Below, piece after piece: positions 32,701 through 38,809 of a DNA stretch of 38,809 nucleotides (the first letter of the stretch is position 1; each line of letters begins with the position of its first letter). Source of the stretch: CAWHMN01 sp051001135 (GTDB lineage Bacteria > Acidobacteriota > Terriglobia > Terriglobales > Acidobacteriaceae). A program made the translations under genes and the position numbers. The DNA is taken from the NCBI GenBank assembly GCA_051001135.1, contig JBPCNO010000033.1, positions 1 to 38,809 of the forward strand. The letters run 5' to 3'. Under the pieces are notes generated by a model, which saw nothing but the letters and a program-made list of their open reading frames with translations, did not search any database and was not told where the DNA came from.

Positions 32701-32920
32701 CCGCCTTTGGCAAAGCGTAGAACTTCCAAACCTGACCGAGATCGGCATACCTATTGAGTGACACCCTGGCAGGCTTTGTCTTACTATCCAAGTTGCCGGG
32801 TTTTCTGTCCATGTAGGCGGGCATCTGCAAACTTGAGGACCGAAGCGGGTTCATCCGGAAACGAGCGCCGGCGGGGACCAAACACCCTGATATTTGTAGG
32901 GCTTGATTAGGTAAGCTGGA

Positions 32921-32948
32921 TAGACAGGCCGAGTAGAATACGTAAAAT
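32921..32948 (+). promoter_or_regulatory. Candidate promoter of tRNA-Gly
   Basis: TAGACA (32921-32926) and TAAAAT (32943-32948) are spaced by 16 bases and would start transcription about 10 bases before the tRNA. Confidence 0.4.
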
Positions 32949-32964
32949 GATTGATTATAAAAGG

Positions 32965-33039
32965 GCGGGAGTAGTTCAGTGGTAGAACGCCAGCTTCCCA
33001 AGCTGGATGTCGCCGGTTCGATCCCGGTCTCCCGCTCCA
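32965..33039 (+). tRNA. tRNA-Gly (anticodon CCC)
   Basis: A complete cloverleaf: acceptor GCGGGAG/CTCCCGC with discriminator T and encoded CCA; D arm GTTCAGTGGTAGAAC; anticodon stem CCAGC/GCTGG with loop TTCCCAA, giving CCC; T arm GCCGG-TTCGATC-CCGGT. It reads GGG codons. The antisense strand is open and accounts for a false protein start (GETGIEPATSSLG-like) seen when the neighbouring frame is extended. Confidence 0.97.
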
Positions 33040-33061
33040 AAGTGTCCGACGGCAGTCCGGT

Positions 33062-33217
33062 TCAGATCACGTGCATCAGCAGCAGAATGACCAGGATCAG
33101 CAGCACGACGCCCAATCCGCTGGAAGGATAGTATCCCCAGTCGCGACTGTGCGGCCAGGTCGGAAATGCCCCGATCAACATAACTACAACAATGACCACA
33201 ATGATTGTTGCAAGCAT
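33062..33217 (-). CDS. DUF3309-like membrane micro-protein
   Basis: A 51-residue protein with GGAG 8 bases before the ATG. It has two hydrophobic helices (LATIIVVIVVVMLIGAF and GVVLLILVILLLMHVI) joined by a short loop PTWPHSRDWGYYPSSGLG. This two-helix pattern with a W-x(n)-GYYPSGxxG loop is that of the widespread DUF3309 family of tiny inner-membrane proteins of unknown function. It ends 22 bases from tRNA-Gly, with opposite orientation. The frame is too short for many gene finders; the SD, the loop motif and the family match support it. Confidence 0.85.
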   Translation of the reverse strand: MLATIIVVIVVVMLIGAFPTWPHSRDWGYYPSSGLGVVLLILVILLLMHVI

Positions 33218-33407
33218 CTCGTATTCTCCAATGACTCTGACGGTGGATGCTCCCGGAATCGCAGGAAGATGCTTTCAAAGATGGTTGCCTGCAGTAACCC
33301 CATAAGTGCACAGAAAGATTAGGCGAGGCTCAAACGAGCCGCGCGCGCATGAACAACATGCTCGTGTCTTTCATGCAACAGGATGGGATGCGATAGAGAC
33401 CGCTATC

Positions 33408-34115
33408 TCAACCGGCAACGTCGGCTAGCTGTCGGGCGCGCTGAAAGATAGCGAGCAACATATCCGCCGTTAACCTGCCGGTATTCGTGTTTTGCAAGGA
33501 GGGATGGTAACTGCCTAGGATCCATCTCCCATCCGAGGTCCTGTACTCGGCGCCATGGGCGAATGTCATGCCGCTCAAGCGTGCGCCATCACCGGTCCTG
33601 CGGAGATGCTGAAGATATCCCTTCCAGGCGATTCCGCCCAGGCAGACCACTACCTTGAGCCGCCGCAACAGCGCAATCTCTTCATCCAGAAAGGCGGAAC
33701 AGTTGCGCAACTCTTCCGGCGTGGGTTTGTTATCCGGGGGAGCGCAACGGCCAACGGAGGTGATGAACACGTCATCGAGACGCAAGCCATCGTCCACGCT
33801 TCGCCCATTCGGTTGAGAGGCATAGCCCGCTTCATACAGCACCGGATAGAGAAAATTCCCGGACCCATCGCCGGTGAAGGGCCGTCCGGTCCGGTTGGAG
33901 CCATGCGCACCCGGCGCAAGCCCCAGGATGAGCACGCGCGCGTTCTCATCTCCAAAGGCGGGAACCGGTCTTCCCCAGTAGCTCTCCTCCATATAAGCGC
34001 GACGCTTCCTGACCGCGATATCGGCGCAGTACGCGCGCAGGCGGGGGCAGCGCTCACACGCGATGATGCGCTGGTTCAAGAGTTGCATAGGGGATAGAAC
34101 GGAGGATGCTTTCAT
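33408..34115 (-). CDS. Family 5 uracil-DNA glycosylase (UDGb type)
   Basis: 235 residues from the ATG at 34115. The frame extends upstream to 34238 without conserved sequence and would cross the divergent promoter; ATG 34088 is another option. It excises uracil (and often hypoxanthine) from DNA. Landmarks: four Cys for a [4Fe-4S] cluster, two at the start (IACERCPRLRAYCADIA) and others around VGRCAPPDNKPTPEELRNC; motif A GLAPGAHGSNRTGRPFTGDGSG, in which the polar activating residue of other UDGs is replaced as in family 5; and the C-terminal HPSLQNTNTGRLT box. It is divergent from the aldose epimerase gene, with about 135 bases between starts. Confidence 0.94.
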   Translation of the reverse strand: MKASSVLSPMQLLNQRIIACERCPRLRAYCADIAVRKRRAYMEESYWGRPVPAFGDENARVLILGLAPGAHGSNRTGRPFTGDGSGNFLYPVLYEAGYASQPNGRSVDDGLRLDDVFITSVGRCAPPDNKPTPEELRNCSAFLDEEIALLRRLKVVVCLGGIAWKGYLQHLRRTGDGARLSGMTFAHGAEYRTSDGRWILGSYHPSLQNTNTGRLTADMLLAIFQRARQLADVAG

Positions 34116-34250
34116 GACAGCGGATACGGATCGCTCTATTGTAGGCGTTGCGCTCGGCGTAGAATGGGGCGGCTTTGGTGACGCGCGTTGACCATTGGGC
34201 AACCGCGCCGCCATCTCGCAGATTTCTGCTTGGAACAAGGGGACCTTCTG

Positions 34251-35471
34251 ATGGTGATGAGTCGCATACGTACCACACTGCTGCCATGCATATGCATGGC
34301 GGCGACCATGCTCTTACTCTCCGGCTGCAACCAGGGGACGAAGCCGGCGCAGAACGAGCAGCCACAAACTCAGATGGCGACTGCCCACCCGATACAGATC
34401 GGCGGCGAAGACGTGGTGACGCTGATCCGCAAGGCATCGGAGGGAGGCAAGGCGCCGGAGTTTCTCTCCGCCACGATGCTGCCGGGCCGCGGCATGAATG
34501 TCTTCCAGATCACCGCGAGCATTCCCGGCCGCGGCATTACGGAGCTGCTGTCTTCCCCATCGCTCACCGATGCATCGCAGAAGCTGAACGGCGGCACGGA
34601 TGACCTGGACGGCAATGCGAGCTTCTCCTTCGGCGGCGCCTTCCTGGTGCCCTATCCCAACCGCATCCGCGGCAAGCTCTCGGCGGATGGCCAGACCGTT
34701 ACCACCAGTTGGAAGGGCCACACCCTCACGCTGCCTGCGAACTGGAAGGGCAAGAATCCCGGAGCCGAACCGCACGCCATGCATGGTCTGATCAACAACG
34801 TGCCGGTAACGGACCTGAAGACCGAGACCACCAGCGACGGCCAGACACTGACTGGAGTCATTCACGCCGGAGATTTTGGAGGCCATTGGCTTTCGTCCAC
34901 CGACCTGAACTTTACGATTGCGCTTGAGAAGGCGGATGTAGAGGTGATCATCACGGCCAAGAACGTCGGCAAGGAAGCCGAGCCGATGGCGATTGGTTGG
35001 CATCCCTATTTTGCGATCCCGAGTGGGGATCGATCCCAGGCGCGGTTGCACATTCCGGCGGCGGATGTAGTGATCGTGAACAATTATGACGACGTCTTCC
35101 CTACCGGCAAGCTGAAGCCGGTGAAAGGCACGGACTACGACTACAACGAGCCGGATGGCAAGCCGCTCGACGGGCACTTCCTGGACGACAACTTCTCCCA
35201 CCTGACGCGCACCGGCGGCAACGTGGACGTGGTGCTCACCGATCCGAAGGCGAGCTACGGCCTGCATGTTCTGGGGGAGTCGCCGGAGATCAAGACAGTG
35301 CAGGTCTACGCTCCGAAGGAGAAGGCGTTCACGGCCATCGAAGAGCAGTTCAACTTCGGCGATCCATTCGGCAAGGAGTGGAAGGGAAAGGACACCGGCA
35401 TGGTGACACTCAAGCCGGGGGCGTCCGTCACCTGGAAGGTGAAGCTGGCTCTCTCCACACCTGCGAAATAA
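34251..35471 (+). CDS. Aldose 1-epimerase (mutarotase), lipoprotein
   Basis: 406 residues from the ATG at 34251, chosen because it opens a lipoprotein signal (MVMSRIRTTLLPCICMAATM then LLLSGC). An upstream in-frame start at 34188 has no such logic. AAGGGGA lies before the ATG. The galactose-mutarotase fold is indicated by the acid/base His pair (HAMHGLI, about 178; IGWHPYFAIP, about 250) and the catalytic Glu near the end (FTAIEEQFNFGDPFG). The family interconverts alpha- and beta-anomers of aldoses. As a lipoprotein it would act in the periplasm, consistent with external sugar use. N-glycine-rich beta strands fill the rest, with no sign of truncation. Confidence 0.93.
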   Translation: MVMSRIRTTLLPCICMAATMLLLSGCNQGTKPAQNEQPQTQMATAHPIQIGGEDVVTLIRKASEGGKAPEFLSATMLPGRGMNVFQITASIPGRGITELLSSPSLTDASQKLNGGTDDLDGNASFSFGGAFLVPYPNRIRGKLSADGQTVTTSWKGHTLTLPANWKGKNPGAEPHAMHGLINNVPVTDLKTETTSDGQTLTGVIHAGDFGGHWLSSTDLNFTIALEKADVEVIITAKNVGKEAEPMAIGWHPYFAIPSGDRSQARLHIPAADVVIVNNYDDVFPTGKLKPVKGTDYDYNEPDGKPLDGHFLDDNFSHLTRTGGNVDVVLTDPKASYGLHVLGESPEIKTVQVYAPKEKAFTAIEEQFNFGDPFGKEWKGKDTGMVTLKPGASVTWKVKLALSTPAK

Positions 35472-35483
35472 AGGCGCCGGCGC

Positions 35484-35522
35484 GTTCCAGGGAACGAGAC
35501 TCAGTGCTTCGTTTCCTGGAAC
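35484..35522. terminator. Hairpin downstream of the epimerase gene
   Basis: GTTCCAGGGAACGA (35484-35497) and TCGTTTCCTGGAAC (35509-35522) pair over 14 bp with one G-T wobble and an 11-base loop. It begins 13 bases after the epimerase stop codon. There is no U-tract, so it may be a Rho-assisted terminator or an RNA-stabilising 3' hairpin rather than a classical intrinsic terminator. Confidence 0.55.
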
Positions 35523-35594
35523 ACACGCACCTGTTCTTTCTGATGAGGGTTTGCGGCGCTCCAGACGGCGCCTTTCGGACAGAACAGCACCACT

Positions 35595-35604
35595 GTAACG
35601 TTAC
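35595..35604. promoter_or_regulatory. 10-bp palindrome
   Basis: GTAACGTTAC is a perfect palindrome about 65 bases upstream of the CPCC-type gene. Possible operator; no specific regulator is suggested. Confidence 0.3.
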
Positions 35605-35655
35605 GAAGGAGTGAAGCGGTTGTGCGCGGCACGCAACTAACGGCCGAAAGTTGCG

Positions 35656-35661
35656 TATAAC
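35656..35661 (+). promoter_or_regulatory. -10 box for the CPCC-type gene
   Basis: TATAAC ends 5 bases before the ATG at 35667, again consistent with a leaderless start. No SD is present. Confidence 0.35.
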
Positions 35662-35666
35662 AGAGC

Positions 35667-35951
35667 ATGCCTGCCGCTCTTACCGTTCGCTGCCTGTGTT
35701 GTGGATACCAGACGCTGAGCCAGCCGGGATCGTTCGGCCTGTGCCCAGTCTGCTGGTGGCAGGACGATGGTCAGGATGATGCCGATGCGGGTGTAGTGCG
35801 TGGCACCGTCAATGGCCGGCTGAGCCTGACAGCGGCGCGGGAGAACTTTATCCGCTACGGAGCCGCAGATCCGCGGTTCTGCCACCGAGTGCGCAGGCCG
35901 CTGCCCGCAGAGTTCTCCTCCAAGTACCCCGGCCGGAACCTCCAAATCTAA
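35667..35951 (+). CDS. CPCC-family cysteine-rich protein
   Basis: 94 residues. VRCLCCGYQTLSQPG and LCPVCWWQDDGQDDADAG make a four-Cys zinc-ribbon-like N-terminus. The family usually has CPCC; this one reads CLCC. RLSLTAARENFIRYGAADPRF is the conserved second half. The family is widespread in bacteria and of unknown function. It stands alone between the epimerase and tig genes. Confidence 0.87.
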   Translation: MPAALTVRCLCCGYQTLSQPGSFGLCPVCWWQDDGQDDADAGVVRGTVNGRLSLTAARENFIRYGAADPRFCHRVRRPLPAEFSSKYPGRNLQI

Positions 35952-36062
35952 TCTCAGGCCCGGTCTGCCCGATTCTGAGCGGCGGCCGACCCGTTCCCCA
36001 CTTTGATCCGCACGAAGATCACACCCGTCGGTTTTACTTCTTTCTGAAAGCCTCATACCATT

Positions 36063-36090
36063 GATATAGCGCCTGCGATATAGCGCCTGC
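36063..36090. repeat. 14-bp tandem duplication upstream of tig
   Basis: GATATAGCGCCTGC occurs twice in direct succession (36063-36076 and 36077-36090), 84-111 bases upstream of the tig start. It may duplicate a promoter element (each unit contains a GATATA core). Confidence 0.8.
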
Positions 36091-36173
36091 GTTCGCGGCC
36101 GGCAGACTGCCGCAACGCTTCACGAGATCATTCTCTACAGAGAAGCAGGCGAACACATCCGCGGAAGGCACAC

Positions 36174-37640
36174 TTGACCCCTACAAACAGCATGGAATCT
36201 CCCTCTACCTCCGAACACGCAACAGCCGCCGGCGCTGAGGCGACCAGCGGGCCCACTCCCGAGTCCACGACTGACTCCACCCCCGAGTCCGCGACCGACA
36301 TCCAGCAGAGTGACGCCGCGACTGCGACCGAGGCCCAGGACGAGCACGCGCATCATCAGCATGGCCCTGCGTTCAATCCGGAGCTGACGCGCAACGTCGA
36401 GGTCACAATTCCTGCCGATGAGGTGTCCAAGGCGTTCCGCGGGGCGGTGAAGCGCTATCAGAAGCAGGCGCGCATCCCGGGGTTCCGCGCCGGCAAGGTG
36501 CCGGAGACGCTGATCCGGTCGCGCTTTTCGGAAGGTATCCGGCAGGAGGTGCTTGAGGCCGTGATGCCGAGCCACTTCCAGAACGCCATCAAAGAAGGCA
36601 ATTACAAGCTCGTCTCGCAGCCCCAGGTGGTCGATATGAAGATGGAGGACGGCCAGCCGCTGTGGTTCAAGGCCACCTTCGAAGTGCTGCCGGAGGTGTC
36701 GGTCGAAGGGTACAGCGAGGTGAAGGTGGAGAAGCCGGACACGGCCTTCAGCGATGAAGACTTCAATGCCGAGCTCGATCGCGTGCGCGAGTCCCGCTCC
36801 ACCATGGAGCCGGTGAGCGAAGAGCGTCCGCTGGCCGAGGGAGACTGGGCGCAGATCAGCTTCACCGGCGACTTCAAAGAGGTAGAGGACGAAGAAGGAA
36901 ACTCCGGGCCGCTCGAAGGCCAGGACGTCCTGCTGGAAGTGGGCGGAAAGAACACGATCGAGGCCTTCAGCGCGGCGCTGCGTGGCGCCACCGTGGGGCA
37001 GCAGCTCAAGTTCGAGGTGGTGTATCCCGCCGACTTCGGCGAGGCGCGCCTGGCGGGCAAGACGGTCGAGTATGACGTGGAAGTGAAAGGCATCAAGAAG
37101 CGCATCCAGCCGGAGCTCAATGACGAGTTCGCCAAGGAACTCGGCGACTACGAGAGCTACTCCGACTTCACCACCAAATTCCGCGAGGGCCTGCAGCGCG
37201 AGAAAGACCGCCGCACCGAGACCGAGACCCGCGAGAAGCTGATGGAGTCGCTGGTTGCGAGGTACGACTTCCCGGTTCCGGAGTCGATGGTGCAAGCGCA
37301 GATCGACGCGCGGCTGGACCGCGGGCTGCGTGCGCTCGCCGCGCAGGGCATGAAGGAAGACGATATGAAGCGGCTGGACTTCCCTCGCCTGCGCGAGGCG
37401 CAGCGGGAGTCCGCATTGAACGAGGTGAAGGGCCTGCTGGTGCTGGATAAGATCGCGGATGCTGAAGGCATCGAGGTGAGCGACGATGAAGTGCAGCAGG
37501 AATTGCAGATGTTGGCGCTTCAGCTACGGGAGCCGGTGGATGCACTGCGCGCGCGATTGACGGGGGATGGGAGCATGGTTAGAATCCGTGAACAACTTCG
37601 CCGAGACAAGACCGGAACGCTGCTTTACGGCAGGCTATAG
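36174..37640 (+). CDS. tig: Trigger factor (ribosome-associated chaperone/PPIase)
   Basis: 488 residues from a TTG start at 36174, which GGAAGG precedes at 5 bases. The first ATG at 36192 has no SD, so TTG is preferred. Trigger factor binds the ribosomal exit and shields nascent chains. A Ser/Thr/Glu-rich extension of about 65 residues, including the near-repeat ESTTDSTPESATD and a HAHHQHG patch, precedes the core. The ribosome-binding signature RIPGFRAGKVPETLIRSRF is at about 100-120, the FKBP-type PPIase domain at about 220-310 and the C-terminal helical arms from 315. It heads the tig-clpP-clpX cluster. Confidence 0.97.
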   Translation: MTPTNSMESPSTSEHATAAGAEATSGPTPESTTDSTPESATDIQQSDAATATEAQDEHAHHQHGPAFNPELTRNVEVTIPADEVSKAFRGAVKRYQKQARIPGFRAGKVPETLIRSRFSEGIRQEVLEAVMPSHFQNAIKEGNYKLVSQPQVVDMKMEDGQPLWFKATFEVLPEVSVEGYSEVKVEKPDTAFSDEDFNAELDRVRESRSTMEPVSEERPLAEGDWAQISFTGDFKEVEDEEGNSGPLEGQDVLLEVGGKNTIEAFSAALRGATVGQQLKFEVVYPADFGEARLAGKTVEYDVEVKGIKKRIQPELNDEFAKELGDYESYSDFTTKFREGLQREKDRRTETETREKLMESLVARYDFPVPESMVQAQIDARLDRGLRALAAQGMKEDDMKRLDFPRLREAQRESALNEVKGLLVLDKIADAEGIEVSDDEVQQELQMLALQLREPVDALRARLTGDGSMVRIREQLRRDKTGTLLYGRL

Positions 37641-37761
37641 GTAAGCGGGTACCGTTTATCTTTTAGTTACTGGCGATTTCAATGCAAGGCGCGCCAAACC
37701 AGCGGCGGCCACGGAAGCCCTCTCAGGCGTAAACGAGAGTGCAGGAGAGCTAGGGAAAAGC

Positions 37762-38352
37762 ATGGCACTAGTACCGATGGTGATCGAGCAGACGAGCCGG
37801 GGCGAACGCGCCTACGACATCTATTCCCGTCTGCTGCGCGACAACATCATTTTTCTGGGAACACCGATCGACGATCAGATCGCAAATCTGATCATTGCGC
37901 AGATGCTTTTCCTTTCGGGTGAGGATCCAGAGAAGGACCTTCAGCTCTACATCAACTCGCCCGGCGGTTCGATTACAGCGGGCCTCGCGATCTATGACAC
38001 CATGCAGTTCATCAAGAACGACGTGGTGACCTACTGCATCGGTCAGGCGGCCAGCATGGGGGCCTTTCTGCTCATGTCCGGTACGGCGGGCAAGCGCTTT
38101 GCGCTGCCCAACTCGCGCATCCTGATTCATCAGCCCTCCATGGGCGGGCTTTCGGGTCAGGCCACCGATATCGACATCCATGCTCGCGAGATCCTGCGCA
38201 TTCGCGAAATTACGAACAAACTGATGTCCAAGCACACTAACCAGACGCTGGAACGGATCGAACGCGATGTGGAACGCGACTTCATCATGAATTCGCGTCA
38301 GGCGAAGGAATACGGCATCATCGATGAGATTATCGACCGGCCGCGGACCTAA
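37762..38352 (+). CDS. clpP: ClpP ATP-dependent protease proteolytic subunit
   Basis: 196 residues, the usual ClpP length. The catalytic triad is Ser98 (GQAASMGAFLL), His123 (RILIHQPSMGG) and Asp173 (VERDF). The N-terminal activation region (VPMVIEQTSRGERAYDIYSRLL) and the handle helix (DIDIHAREILRIREI) are intact. Fourteen subunits form the degradation chamber fed by ClpX. It follows tig by 121 bases and precedes clpX by 44 bases. Confidence 0.99.
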   Translation: MALVPMVIEQTSRGERAYDIYSRLLRDNIIFLGTPIDDQIANLIIAQMLFLSGEDPEKDLQLYINSPGGSITAGLAIYDTMQFIKNDVVTYCIGQAASMGAFLLMSGTAGKRFALPNSRILIHQPSMGGLSGQATDIDIHAREILRIREITNKLMSKHTNQTLERIERDVERDFIMNSRQAKEYGIIDEIIDRPRT

Positions 38353-38396
38353 GCGAGTACAACAGATTTGGCAGGTGGGCAAGAAGGAGCAGTGGT

Positions 38397-38809
38397 ATGA
38401 AAACGCGCACGGGTTCCGATGAGACACTCCGCTGCTCGTTCTGCCATAAATCGCAGGACGCAGTTGCCAAATTGATCTCTTCCCCCAGCGATTATCCGCG
38501 TGCGTACATCTGCGACGAGTGCGTCGCGGTATGCAATTCAATTCTGGAAGATGACCGTACCGAGACCCCATCCGGGGCCGCACCCGCGCACCTACCCAAG
38601 CCGCACGAGGTCAAGGCTTTTCTAGACGAGTATGTCATCGGCCAGGAGACGACCAAGAAGAAGCTTGCGGTAGCCGTGTACAACCACTACAAGCGGATCC
38701 AGATGAACCGGACCCGCGGCAGCGACGTAGAGCTGGCCAAGTCCAACATTCTGCTGGTAGGGCCGACCGGCAGCGGTAAGACGCTGATGGCACACACGCT
38801 GGCCAAGAT
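38397..38809 (+). CDS. clpX: ClpX ATPase subunit, N-terminal part (cut by window edge)
   Basis: The ATG at 38397 has AAGGAG about 8 bases upstream and the frame stays open to the window end (137 codons). The N-terminal zinc-binding domain has the four Cys (LRCSFCHKSQDA and YICDECVAVCN). The AAA+ domain begins PHEVKAFLDEYVIGQE and reaches Walker A GPTGSGKT. ClpX unfolds substrates and threads them into ClpP. Its position directly after clpP is the usual order. Confidence 0.97.
   Translation, partial: MKTRTGSDETLRCSFCHKSQDAVAKLISSPSDYPRAYICDECVAVCNSILEDDRTETPSGAAPAHLPKPHEVKAFLDEYVIGQETTKKKLAVAVYNHYKRIQMNRTRGSDVELAKSNILLVGPTGSGKTLMAHTLAK

Noticed and set aside
32701..33040. N-terminal extension of the transporter frame beginning MERETGIEPATSSLGSW
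   Set aside because: This is the antisense of tRNA-Gly(CCC), a classic false protein start. The sequence has no membrane helices and no relation to the transporter.

Overview
The window is GC-rich, densely coded chromosomal DNA whose protein sequences look like an Acidobacteriota (Terriglobia/Acidobacteriaceae-type) soil bacterium. This rests on recognised protein style and gene neighbourhoods (tig-clpP-clpX, a GRP-type sugar transporter beside ribokinase, an HME-RND system preceded by a small His-containing membrane protein); no search was run. It is a diderm: outer-membrane efflux channel, lipoproteins and flagellar basal-body genes are present. No insertion sequence, prophage or CRISPR array was seen.

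Layout. (1) 1-7010, minus strand: a flagellar basal-body operon flgB-flgC-fliE-fliF-fliG-fliH-fliI (fliI cut by the window edge), preceded by two response-regulator genes, one OmpR-type and one sigma-54 activator type. A well-matched sigma-54 promoter lies just upstream of flgB, and the activator has the GAFTGA motif but no DNA-binding domain. (2) 7232-7837: lexA, probably leaderless, with direct-repeat LexA-box candidates over its promoter. (3) 7838-12182: envelope polysaccharide genes (GT4 glycosyltransferase, GDP-mannose 3,5-epimerase-like enzyme, WecG/TagA glycosyltransferase) separated by long gene-poor gaps, one with a 17-bp tandem repeat. (4) 12702-19129: tRNA-Gln(CUG), a small membrane protein and a CusCBA/CzcCBA-type heavy-metal efflux operon. 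(5) 19150-23189: an FtsX-type ABC exporter (ybbP-ybbA) divergent from a TesA-like lipoprotein esterase, an arrangement also known in E. coli. (6) 23215-25693: pterin/tRNA operon with two PTPS paralogs, folE and truB. (7) 25808-28091: TlpA-like thioredoxin, two small proteins of unknown role and a Crp/Fnr regulator. (8) 28596-33217: a secreted TIM-barrel plus FGE-fold fusion protein, ribokinase, two gene remnants, tRNA-Gly(CCC) and a DUF3309 micro-protein. (9) 33408-38809: family-5 uracil-DNA glycosylase, lipoprotein aldose epimerase, a CPCC-type protein, and trigger factor-clpP-clpX (clpX cut by the window edge).

How the parts work together. The two regulators probably form a checkpoint for flagellar genes: an OmpR-type regulator, then a sigma-54 activator that would have to work from solution, then the sigma-54 promoter of the basal-body operon. 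The polysaccharide genes make and use nucleotide sugars. The RND operon exports metal ions. folE and the PTPS pair make a tetrahydropterin. Tig, ClpP and ClpX handle folding and turnover of new proteins.

Most worth a second look: the DNA-binding-domain-less sigma-54 activator with its promoter; the PTPS paralog that lost its catalytic Asp-His pair; the barrel/FGE fusion lacking catalytic cysteines; the two truncated sugar genes around rbsK; and a repeated -10 box to start-codon spacing of 5-6 nt at five genes that implies leaderless transcripts.
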